Shown here: one piece after another, positions 8,452 to 15,865 of the stretch
How positions within the stretch are numbered: the stretch's first letter is position 1
Layout: each line of letters opens with the position of its first letter
From: Chitinophagaceae bacterium
GTDB lineage: Bacteria > Bacteroidota > Bacteroidia > Chitinophagales > Chitinophagaceae
Assembly: GCA_947504605.1 (NCBI GenBank)
Contig: CANNJE010000005.1
Coordinates: 1-64,000, forward strand
Direction: 5' to 3'
DNA: 64,000 nt
Notes under the pieces: model-generated
The model's input: only the letters and a program-made list of their open reading frames with translations
Database searches by the model: none
What the model was told of the DNA's origin: nothing
Made by a program: the position numbers and the translations under genes

Positions 8452-8897
8452 AACCATTAATCATAACACTAATCTTGATTATCTCAATCCCAACATTTGC
8501 ACAGCCTTACTTTGGTATTGGCCTTCAAAATAAAGGCTACAATATGAATGCCGGCATCCTAGTAGATAAGATTGATGCTCAGATCAGTTTTAAAACACCC
8601 TTAAGCTCAGCTGAGGAAGCAAAGATTATTATTACATCTATCGGCCGCATGTTTAATATCAGTAATTTGGATACTGATAATTATTCTTTCACCCCCTCTA
8701 TTGGGGCTGCATGGTTAAAAAAAACAGACTTTACAGAATACGATCTAAAATCAAGTAACGCTTCTGTTTCAATTAATAAATTTATGCCTGCATACGGCTT
8801 AGAAATTAGCAAAGATGCCTACAAAGGTAGAATTTCGCTTGTGGCGAAGTACATAGACAAGATGTATTGGGGCGTAAACATGAGGGTGTTCTTTTAA
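8448..8897 (+). CDS. Small exported, possibly outer-membrane, protein
   Basis: A 149-residue protein with a signal peptide (residues 1-18, ending TFAQ). The mature part alternates polar and hydrophobic residues and ends in the aromatic pair FF (VNMRVFF), as in small outer-membrane beta-barrels. Segments such as YFGIGLQNKGYNMNAGILV and GRISLVAKYIDKMYWGVNM look like beta strands. No family is recognised. It is translationally coupled to the upstream small exported protein, so the two may work together at the cell envelope. Confidence 0.65.
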   Translation: MKPLIITLILIISIPTFAQPYFGIGLQNKGYNMNAGILVDKIDAQISFKTPLSSAEEAKIIITSIGRMFNISNLDTDNYSFTPSIGAAWLKKTDFTEYDLKSSNASVSINKFMPAYGLEISKDAYKGRISLVAKYIDKMYWGVNMRVFF

Positions 8898-9045
8898 AAG
8901 TAAAAATAATTTGTACTTCCAGATACGACACTGCTATCTTACAAAATGGGTATGTGACATTCTTAAATTGAATTTTGAGAGCCGGCATTTATAATGTCTA
9001 AATAAAAAACCAACTATTTATTTTTGTGCAATTCTCAATAAGGGC

Positions 9046-9112
9046 ACCGCTTTTTTGGTGTTTTCATCACAACAGAAACACGCTGCCCGATTGGTGATAA
9101 CACCAACAGCGG
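9046..9112. repeat. Imperfect inverted repeat in intergenic DNA
   Basis: TTGGTGTT followed by ATCAC on the left (9055-9070) pairs with GTGAT and AACACCAA on the right (9093-9106), with a three-base bulge. Flanking CCGCT (9047-9051) and AGCGG (9108-9112) extend the stem. It could be a small repeat element, a structured leader or a terminator-like structure, but no T run follows. The rest of 8898-9324 holds no gene; a TActTTTA-like box lies near 9270 before the T9SS gene. Confidence 0.45.
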
Positions 9113-9324
9113 CAGAAAAATAGAAAATTATATGAGGTATCATCTTTCTGGTAAAATGAAATATGTAAAAAATAAAACTTAATTAAAAATGTTAATGATA
9201 TCCATTCAGTAACAACAGTGTCCTTTTGTAGTAAAACAGCTCTCTAAATATCGAAAGATTGCTACACTGATACTTTTATTTTAATATAATTTTGTTACAT
9301 CCAATTGATAAAAAATCCAAACTC

Positions 9325-11556
9325 ATGTTAGTTAATTTCTTTAACAAGCGAATTCCCGGAAGAAAACTTTTATCCCGCCAGTTTTTATTTTATTTTTTGC
9401 CATTATTTATGATAGCCTTTACCACCATAAGTTATTCTCAACAAATAAATATTGGATCGGGGTCTCATCTTGTAATGAAGGGAAATTCTTATTTGGTAAT
9501 TAATAATGCAGCCTTAAAAAATGACGGAACCCTTAATACAGATACCGGTACCATTAAATTTACAGGTGATGCTGATACCAATGTAGCCTATATTTCCGGG
9601 GCAAATCAAAGTAATGTCAATAATATTATAATTAATAAAAGTGCTTATGGACTTTCTTTAAGAAGCGAATTTGTTGTCAAGGACAGTTTTGGAATTGTTC
9701 AGGGCATTTTATATAGCAATGGGTTTTTAACATTAAAATCTGATGCCAACAAAACTGCTACACTTACCGCCTTGCCAGTTGATGGTTTAGGCACCGCAAC
9801 TTCTTATATTTCCGGCAAAGTCAGTATAGAAAGATATATCAAAGCACACCGTGCATGGCGCTTACTAAGTGCTCCTGTAAAAAACACTGGAACTCCATCT
9901 ACGATTAATCAGGCATGGCAGGAAGCTGTTACTTCTGGTAATCCTAATGCTAACTATGGTATACATATAATTGGCGGAACAATAGCAAATGGCTATGATC
10001 AGGGGCCTACCTCCAACGCATCGGTAAAAGTTTACGATTATCTTACCAATTCTTTTGTACCCTTGCCTCCTGTTCCAGGAACCCATGTGCCTATTAGTAA
10101 TTACAGTGGTTATTTTGCATTTATATGGGGAAACAGAAGTGTAAATATCTTTAACAACAGTTTGCCTGCAACTCCTACTACATTAAGAATGAAAGGAGAG
10201 ATTAAGGCGGGAGATCAAATTATTCCTGTAAATGCTACAAATTATACTATACTAGGCAATCCATATCCTGCAGCGATTGATTTTGGACTCATTACCAAAT
10301 CAAATGTAAAAGATAGGTTTTATGCATGGGATCCTTTATTGGCAGGGGCATATGGAGTGGGAGGTTATGTTACCGTGAGCCGTAATGGAGATCATTACGA
10401 TGTTACAGGTAATGTAAGCTCTATTAGCCAACTTATTCCAAGCGGATCAGCTGTTATGATAGAGTCTCTTGATGGAGCTACTGTAGGTAGTGTAACTATA
10501 AAGGAGTCAAATAAGGCTAATTCTGGTAACCAGGGCCCACTTGCACGCAATGGTATTGATGAAAGAATAAGTACGCTTTTATATGAATCCAATGCTGATG
10601 AATCAAAATCATTGGTGGATGCTGTATTAACAACTTTTGATGCTGAAAACATTAATGAAATAGACTATTCTGATGCCCCAAAAATTGGCACAAAATATTT
10701 AGGACTTAAAAGGGGCAATGCTTTATTTGCAATTGAAAGAAGAAAAACAATTGAAACAAAGGATACGATTTACTTAAATATAAATGGTCTTAGTATCAGA
10801 AACTATAAATTGAATGCCATGATTTCAAATATGGAAACATCTGGTTTGCAAGCAATTTTAAAAGATCGTTATTCAGCCGTTTTAAATAATAAACTGCTTA
10901 ATATGAATGATAGTAATTTTATTGAATTTCAGGTGTCTACAGACCCAGCGTCATATGCAGCCAATCGTTTTAGTATTGTATTTGAATCATTGGGTCCTGT
11001 GCCAGTAATATTCAAAAATATAAAAGCATCCAAAAAGGAAGTTGGTATTTTGGTAAGTTGGGATATAGAAAATGAAATGAATGTAAATGAATATGTGCTC
11101 GAAAAATCATTAAATGGATTAAACTTTTATCCTCTTCATTCTAACTTTCCAACTTTAGATAATGGAGGAGCTATTACTTATTCTTACTTGGATGAGTCTG
11201 TGGTTGTTGGATATAATTTTTACAGGGTACGTTCAATATTTTTAGGAACTTCACCAAGTTATAGTGAAATTGTAAAAGTTAATGTAGAAGCTGTAGAACA
11301 TGGAATAAAAATTTTCCCCAACCCTGTTTCCGGAAGCCGCATAAATCTGATAATGATGGATCAGGTTAAAGGAAGTTACCAGTTGCGATTACTAACAACA
11401 AATGGTCAGGTAGTTTGTACAGATAAACTGATAGTTGATAACGCTAATTATAATTATTCATTTACAATTAAGCAGCAATTACCTAAAGGGTTATATCATT
11501 TGGAGATCATAAAACCAGATGACACTTCTGAAATTAAAAAAGTATTTATTAAATAG
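9325..11556 (+). CDS. Type IX secretion substrate with C-terminal sorting domain (type A)
   Basis: A secreted protein of 743 residues. It has an N-terminal signal peptide (about residues 12-38, ending TTISYSQ) and a long beta-rich body with many Asn, Gly and Thr. The body includes a segment beginning GKVSIERYIKAHRAWRLLSAP, which is common in such cell-surface proteins. An Fn3-like stretch (VLVSWDIENEMNVNEYVLEKS) follows. The last about 80 residues (GIKIFPNPVSGS ... LPKGLYHLEII) are a type A T9SS sorting domain, removed on export. The ATG at 9325 was chosen over the TTG at 9292 because it places the signal peptide at a normal distance. The substrate is unknown. Confidence 0.85.
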   Translation: MLVNFFNKRIPGRKLLSRQFLFYFLPLFMIAFTTISYSQQINIGSGSHLVMKGNSYLVINNAALKNDGTLNTDTGTIKFTGDADTNVAYISGANQSNVNNIIINKSAYGLSLRSEFVVKDSFGIVQGILYSNGFLTLKSDANKTATLTALPVDGLGTATSYISGKVSIERYIKAHRAWRLLSAPVKNTGTPSTINQAWQEAVTSGNPNANYGIHIIGGTIANGYDQGPTSNASVKVYDYLTNSFVPLPPVPGTHVPISNYSGYFAFIWGNRSVNIFNNSLPATPTTLRMKGEIKAGDQIIPVNATNYTILGNPYPAAIDFGLITKSNVKDRFYAWDPLLAGAYGVGGYVTVSRNGDHYDVTGNVSSISQLIPSGSAVMIESLDGATVGSVTIKESNKANSGNQGPLARNGIDERISTLLYESNADESKSLVDAVLTTFDAENINEIDYSDAPKIGTKYLGLKRGNALFAIERRKTIETKDTIYLNINGLSIRNYKLNAMISNMETSGLQAILKDRYSAVLNNKLLNMNDSNFIEFQVSTDPASYAANRFSIVFESLGPVPVIFKNIKASKKEVGILVSWDIENEMNVNEYVLEKSLNGLNFYPLHSNFPTLDNGGAITYSYLDESVVVGYNFYRVRSIFLGTSPSYSEIVKVNVEAVEHGIKIFPNPVSGSRINLIMMDQVKGSYQLRLLTTNGQVVCTDKLIVDNANYNYSFTIKQQLPKGLYHLEIIKPDDTSEIKKVFIK

Positions 11557-11975
11557 ATAAATATTTTTTTAGATATTTTTTCCAGTAATTATCGCTGCAA
11601 CAGGTTTTTCTGCGTGCTGTTATATTGAGATACGGCAACAAAAAAAGAATCAAACCACTGTTTTTTTTCTGAGATTCTCAGGGATTCATTATCGTAAATA
11701 GTGAAATTTTTGGTAATGCCATATATTCAGAAACCCCATTGATTAATAAAACTTTGACCATTGGATGCTATTCTTTTTAAAGCCTTTGTCTATCCTATGA
11801 ATTTTCTTATGTTGTTGAAAAGTCGTTAAACAAAACATACAGATGCAGAAATTAAATCTGCATTTTATTGCAGTTAATTTTTGTTATGAAATCTATATTT
11901 GATAATATAGCAGTTCAAAATTGCAATTTGTTATGTGGGTACATTTGTTATTTTTTGAAGTTGCGGAAGAAATAA
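11557..11975. other. Intergenic stretch without recognisable gene
   Basis: About 420 AT-rich bases between the T9SS gene and the terminator of the minus-strand RNA. A short hairpin (ATGCAGA at 11843-11849 with TCTGCAT at 11857-11863, then a T-rich tail) could act as a weak plus-strand terminator. No coding frame or other structure stands out. Confidence 0.45.
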
Positions 11976-12008
11976 AATTAAAAAAGCCTCCGTTTATTCA
12001 ACGAAGGC
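11976..12008 (-). terminator. Terminator of the minus-strand tRNA-like RNA
   Basis: Read on the minus strand, GCCTTCGTT and AACGGAGGC form a nine-base-pair stem (one G-U) with a five-base loop, followed by a T run and further AT. It lies ten bases beyond the 3' end of the tRNA-like structure. No minus-strand protein gene ends here, so it marks an RNA transcript. Confidence 0.8.
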
Positions 12009-12017
12009 TTTTAGAAG

Positions 12018-12195
12018 CTGTAGGGGAAGGGGTCGAACCTTCACGAGGCAGTTAGCTATAGTACAAAGTTCGGTGGTCGACCCCGGTCGGAATATTCACC
12101 TTACGGTGAACAATCCGGCTCTATGCTACGTTTATCCTGTTATCCTCACCCCCGAGACAAGGGGGCATGTCTGCCAAAAATTTCATCACCCCACA
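12018..12195 (-). ncRNA. Structured RNA with tRNA-like ends and a 106-nt variable region
   Basis: Reading the minus strand, TGTGGGG (12195-12189) pairs with CCCTACA (12025-12019) as a seven-base-pair acceptor stem with one G-U. U8-type T follows, then a D arm ATG/CAT (12186-12167) with GG in the loop and the GGCAGA sequence typical of class II tRNAs. An anticodon-type arm CCCCC-TTGTCTC-GGGGG (12165-12149) is next. A perfect T arm GAAGG-TTCGACC-CCTTC (12042-12026) joins directly to the acceptor strand; the discriminator would be G and no CCA is encoded. Between the anticodon arm and T arm lie 106 bases that fold further: GAGG/CCTC at the base, a nine-pair stem with two bulged A, and TTCACC-GTAA-GGTGAA. 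In anticodon position it shows GTC with U37, which is abnormal. It could be a highly modified tRNA gene or a tRNA-derived regulatory RNA. Family unknown to me. Confidence 0.6.
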
Positions 12196-12199
12196 GTAT

Positions 12200-12238
12200 A
12201 ATCGATCTTTATCGATTTGGTTTGATAAAACAAAGATA
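12200..12238 (-). promoter_or_regulatory. Promoter box and inverted repeat upstream of the tRNA-like RNA
   Basis: The minus strand carries TATCTTTG (12238-12231), a full match to the TAnnTTTG -7 box, about 36 bases before the tRNA-like 5' end. This implies a leader that would be removed by RNase P. Between them lies AATCGAT-CTTT-ATCGATT (plus strand 12200-12217), a seven-base inverted repeat. AATCGATT occurs again at 12334-12341, seven bases before the asnC start, which hints at a shared operator but is not proof. Confidence 0.4.
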
Positions 12239-12347
12239 AAGTAAATTGCCTTAATTTTAAAAATAATTCAACAAATATTTTGTAATTATAGAAATTAATC
12301 AAATATTTGCATTAATTATTGAAAATAATCTAAAATCGATTGTAAAA

Positions 12348-12821
12348 ATGGCAGCCAAATTAAATCTTGACAAACTTGATCTTCAAATCATTGAAGCAAT
12401 GATGCAAAATGCGGAGATCTCTTATGCAGAACTGGGTAAAAAACTCTTTGTAAGTGGTGGTACCATCCATGTGCGTATTAAAAAACTACAAGAGTTTAAT
12501 ATCGTTAAAGGTACAAGGTTAAGTGTAGACCTAAGACAGCTGGGATATGACATTACCGCTTTTGTGGGAATTTACCTGGAAAAAAGTTCCATGTATGATG
12601 CTGTTGCAGAAGACCTGAAGAAAATTCCAGAAATTATCAGGTTAAATTATACTACGGGCAATTATAGTATGTTTATAGAAATAGTTTGTAAAGACATTGC
12701 TCAGCTTCGTTATGTTTTACACGATGCGCTACAAAAAATAAAAGGTATTGAAAGAACAGAAACATTTATATCGCTGGAGGAAGGTTTTAGCAGAAATGTT
12801 CCGGTAGCTCCAGCCGATTAG
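12348..12821 (+). CDS. Lrp/AsnC family transcriptional regulator
   Basis: A 157-residue regulator. An N-terminal winged helix-turn-helix covers residues 1-60 (LDKLDLQIIEAMMQNAEISYAELGKKL...GTIHVRIKKL). A C-terminal RAM effector/oligomerisation domain follows at about 65-150 (DITAFVGIYLEKSSMYDAV ... GIERTETFISLEE). Lrp/AsnC proteins sense amino acids and often control their own gene and a few neighbours. It is divergent from the tRNA-like RNA, and an AATCGATT palindrome lies directly before its start. The effector cannot be inferred. Confidence 0.93.
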   Translation: MAAKLNLDKLDLQIIEAMMQNAEISYAELGKKLFVSGGTIHVRIKKLQEFNIVKGTRLSVDLRQLGYDITAFVGIYLEKSSMYDAVAEDLKKIPEIIRLNYTTGNYSMFIEIVCKDIAQLRYVLHDALQKIKGIERTETFISLEEGFSRNVPVAPAD

Positions 12822-12841
12822 AAAAAACAAATTTTTTATAG

Positions 12842-12886
12842 CCCCTCTCTATTTTTTCCCAAAAGGAAAAATTAGGAGGGGTTTTT
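12842..12886. terminator. Terminator between asnC-type gene and ABC permease gene
   Basis: CCCCTC (12842-12847) pairs with GAGGGG (12876-12881), and TTTTTTCC with GGAAAAA inside it. A T run follows on the plus strand. It terminates the regulator gene and overlaps the 3' end of the convergent permease gene. Confidence 0.7.
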
Positions 12887-13972
12887 CACATCTACTGCAT
12901 CCCTTAAACCATTGCCCAATAAATTAAAAGCCAGCACCAGCAGCATGATTGCAAACCCAGGAATAAGTGCCAGCATCGGATTATTGGTAATAATGAAATT
13001 GTAATTTTCTTTGATCATCAATCCCCAGCTTGGCTGAGGTGGCTGAACTCCTATACCTAAAAAACTAAGTCCTGCTTCTACAATAATGGCAGTGGCAAAA
13101 TTTCCTGCAGCAATTACCATTAATGGCCCCATAATATTGGGTAAAATATGGCGCAAAATAATGCGGCTGTTTTTATAACCAAGAGCCTTCGCAGCCTGTA
13201 CATATTCCAGCTCCTTGATAGCCATTACTTGCCCACGAACTAGGCGGGCAACACTTACCCACATCGTAAGTCCAACAGCGATAAAAATTTGCCAAAACCC
13301 TTTACCCAATGCCATGGTAATGGCAAATACGAGTAATAAGGTTGGGATACTCCAGGTAATATTCACCAGCCACATAATTATTTCATCAACCCATCCCCGA
13401 TAGTACCCAGCCAAAGCTCCCAACAGAATACCCAATGTGAGAGAAATCAAAACTGCAATAAGTCCTACAGCAAGGCTTACCCTAGTGCCAATAATCAGTC
13501 TGCTCATGATGTCTCTTCCAAAAGCATCTGTGCCAAGCCAGTATTTTTTTTCGATAATTTGTTCCTGAATTTTATTAGGGTCATTGTTGGTGAGCAGATT
13601 AATATTATAGGATTGCTGCACGGTAGTATCTTCATCAACATATTTTTCTACTAATAGAACGGAGCCATCAATTTTATAACTACTGATTGGTAAAAAGCTG
13701 CAGGATGAAGGGCTTCCAAAAAACATTTGGCTGAGCCATCCCGTCCTGGTAATTTTTTCCTCCGGAATTTTTAGAAAGAGTTGAGTATGGCCGGGTTTTT
13801 TTGCCTGAATCTCTACGGTTTGCATATCTGCAAATGGGGAATTGTCAGGAGCAATTATGTATCCAAAAATGGCAATAAAGATGGCAATAAAAATAACGAT
13901 TAGGCCTCCAAAAGCCAGCTTGTTTTTTTTGAGCCGTTTTATTATTTGCAGAGATGAGGTCGATGGAGGCAT
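12872..13972 (-). CDS. ABC transporter permease, OppC/DppC type
   Basis: Inner-membrane permease of the peptide/nickel importer family, 366 residues. The N terminus matches OppC_N (KRLKKNKLAFGGLIVIFIAIF). The family core starts at KYWLGTDAFGRDIMSRLIIGTRVSL, and the EAA loop that docks the ATPase is EYVQAAKALGYKNSRIILRH. Typical DppC proteins are about 280-300 residues. The excess is a periplasmic segment of roughly 95 residues (about 42-138) between helix 1 and the core. No second permease, ATPase or binding protein is adjacent, so the partners must be encoded elsewhere. A 52-base gap follows the glycosyltransferase gene. Confidence 0.88.
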   Translation of the reverse strand: MPPSTSSLQIIKRLKKNKLAFGGLIVIFIAIFIAIFGYIIAPDNSPFADMQTVEIQAKKPGHTQLFLKIPEEKITRTGWLSQMFFGSPSSCSFLPISSYKIDGSVLLVEKYVDEDTTVQQSYNINLLTNNDPNKIQEQIIEKKYWLGTDAFGRDIMSRLIIGTRVSLAVGLIAVLISLTLGILLGALAGYYRGWVDEIIMWLVNITWSIPTLLLVFAITMALGKGFWQIFIAVGLTMWVSVARLVRGQVMAIKELEYVQAAKALGYKNSRIILRHILPNIMGPLMVIAAGNFATAIIVEAGLSFLGIGVQPPQPSWGLMIKENYNFIITNNPMLALIPGFAIMLLVLAFNLLGNGLRDAVDVKNPS

Positions 13973-14024
13973 GCTGTAAAATACAATTGATTTTTAAATA
14001 ATGTAGAAAACTGCCATTTCGATG

Positions 14025-15191
14025 TTATTTCACTATTCGTTCTTTCCATCGGTAACTGCCAAATTTCCCTAGCCACCCGGCAATAATGGTGTAAACAATG
14101 TGAAATGGTTGTGCAAGGGGAAAATACCACAATAACTTTTCTTTTTTAAAAAATTGGGCAACAGGGTAAAGAAAAATAAGTTCTATGAATGTTTTAAGGC
14201 TTACCAAAATAAGCCAGCTTTTTAGGATGCACCCAATCTGATTGTTCATACGGCCAAGGACTGCGGCCCCAAGAATAAAAACCGGAATAAATAGTAACAC
14301 AACATTAAAAAAATATACTAATAGCAGTACCCAAAAAATCCGTTTGTCTTCATATTTATCTGCCTTACTGGCCCAGCGGATTCGCTGATTAAAAAAATCT
14401 TTTATCCCATGTACTGGGGCTGTTCGTATAATAACATCAGGCGATTTTAAATAGGCTATTCCGTTGGGGAACTGTTCAGCAATCTTGTGCATAAGCAGCA
14501 TATCGTCTCCGCTGGCAATGGCATCAATTCCTTGAAAACCATTTACTGTATCAAAAGCTTTGCGGGTATAGGCAAGATTGGCACCATTGCACATGCTATG
14601 CACTTTTTTATGTACAGCAGCACCGGTAATTCCCTGAAGGGTCATAAAGTCAAGCGCCTGAAAAATTTCTATAGGCTGTTTGTTGTTGTGGATGGAAACA
14701 GGCATCACGATTAGCTCAGGTTGAAAGGTTTCGTAAAACGAGGCAATGGTTTTTAGCCAGCTTGATTCTGCAACACAATCCGCATCGGTAGTTACGATCA
14801 ACTCGCCCTTTGCTTGTTGTATTCCAATTTCTATGGCTTTCTTTTTATAGGAGTTTATGGTCCCCTCCGGCATAAAATCTTTTAACGACAAGATTTTAAA
14901 ATTTGAATACTGCCTTACAATTTCTACTGTTAAATCGGTTGAATGATCATCAATCACAATTACTTCAAATAATTCTTTCGAATAGTTTTGTGCAAGCAAT
15001 GAGTTAAGCAGCACAGGTAAGTTATTTGCTTCATTACGGGCAGGTATCAGAACAGAAATGAAGGTTGCGGGTTCGAGTTCAGGAGTTGTTGCGATAAATA
15101 CCGGTATCTGTTTCCAGCCAAACCGATAGTATAAAAGCAAACCGCTGTATACAATAAGTAGTAAATAACTGAATAGTAAAATAAAAGTCAT
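14025..15191 (-). CDS. Membrane-anchored family 2 glycosyltransferase
   Basis: A 388-residue protein. It has an N-terminal helix (about 3-21), a GT-A domain with FISVLIPARNEANN (44-57), VIVIDDHSTD (77-86), the metal-binding DAD at 136-138 and QRIRW near 270. At least three C-terminal helices follow. This is the layout of processive or membrane-bound GT2 enzymes that build surface polysaccharide or glycolipid. The QRIRW box relates to the QxxRW motif of such enzymes. Donor and acceptor cannot be named. It is upstream of the ABC permease gene and possibly co-transcribed. Confidence 0.88.
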   Translation of the reverse strand: MTFILLFSYLLLIVYSGLLLYYRFGWKQIPVFIATTPELEPATFISVLIPARNEANNLPVLLNSLLAQNYSKELFEVIVIDDHSTDLTVEIVRQYSNFKILSLKDFMPEGTINSYKKKAIEIGIQQAKGELIVTTDADCVAESSWLKTIASFYETFQPELIVMPVSIHNNKQPIEIFQALDFMTLQGITGAAVHKKVHSMCNGANLAYTRKAFDTVNGFQGIDAIASGDDMLLMHKIAEQFPNGIAYLKSPDVIIRTAPVHGIKDFFNQRIRWASKADKYEDKRIFWVLLLVYFFNVVLLFIPVFILGAAVLGRMNNQIGCILKSWLILVSLKTFIELIFLYPVAQFFKKEKLLWYFPLAQPFHIVYTIIAGWLGKFGSYRWKERIVK

Positions 15192-15297
15192 ACAGGCTAA
15201 ATAATGGGATACCGTACAAGTGTGCGACGCAAGAATGATCCTATATGCACTGCTGCCGGTTCCACAAAAATAAATTTTATGAAACCAAAATAAATAT

Positions 15298-15325
15298 TAT
15301 CTTTATGTAGTTGCATAAACAACTA
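15298..15325 (+). promoter_or_regulatory. Promoter box with MarR-type operator
   Basis: TATCTTTA (15298-15305) resembles the -7 box TAnnTTTG. Directly after it, TAGTTG (15308-15313) and CAACTA (15320-15325) form an inverted repeat with a six-base spacer. The site covers the expected transcription start and ends one base before the marR-type ATG at 15327. MarR proteins bind such palindromes, so autoregulation is likely. Confidence 0.55.
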
Positions 15326-15326
15326 T

Positions 15327-15767
15327 ATGCCAAACAACCAATTTAAGAAAAGCGAACTATACAGTTTTATTACAGGTAAGGCCAGCACGGCTATTGCCCG
15401 CAGGCTGCAAAAGAATTTTAAGCAGGCTGGGGTGGATATTACCATTGAACAATGGAGTGTACTGTATCATTTATGGAAGGAAGATGGCATGAGCCAGCAG
15501 CAATTGTGTGAAGCAACATTCAGGGACAAACCAAGTATTACAAGGTTGGTTGATAATCTGGAAAAATTAAAGCTGGTAAAACGGGTTGCGTCTAAGGATG
15601 ACCGTAGGATTAATATGATCTATCTAACTCCGGAAGCAAGTAAGCTTCAGGAACAAAGTATGGAGCTTGCCAACCAAACCTTGAATGAAGCGCTGGAAGG
15701 TGTAACAAATGGTCAGGTAGAAATTGCAAAAGAAGTACTACAGAGGGTGTATGAAAATTTAAAATAA
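15327..15767 (+). CDS. MarR family transcriptional regulator
   Basis: A 146-residue winged-helix regulator. The recognition region is EDGMSQQQLCEATFRDKPSITRLVDNLEKLKLVKRV, followed by the beta-wing SKDDRRINMIYLTPEA. MarR proteins are usually repressors released by small aromatic or lipophilic ligands. The palindrome over its own promoter suggests autoregulation, and the acyl-CoA dehydrogenase gene 98 bases downstream in the same direction is a plausible target. The link to fatty-acid metabolism is an inference from position only. Confidence 0.93.
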   Translation: MPNNQFKKSELYSFITGKASTAIARRLQKNFKQAGVDITIEQWSVLYHLWKEDGMSQQQLCEATFRDKPSITRLVDNLEKLKLVKRVASKDDRRINMIYLTPEASKLQEQSMELANQTLNEALEGVTNGQVEIAKEVLQRVYENLK

Positions 15768-15865
15768 ATCCAATATCTCCCTATTCTGATTTCACTTTTA
15801 GATTTCAGTGCTTATGAAATAAACCGTACAATTCGTCATAAGAAATAATTTTAAAACTATAAATA

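Noticed and set aside
12018-12195. tmRNA, RNase P RNA or SRP RNA as the identity of the structured RNA
   Set aside because: The 5' half lacks the tmRNA GGATTCGAC-type sequence and a tag frame, and neither the RNase P nor the SRP core motifs are present.
12018-12195. Group I intron inside a leucine tRNA
   Set aside because: The anticodon stem is closed around a seven-base loop with no insertion, and no conserved P7 or P4 core is recognisable in the 106 bases.
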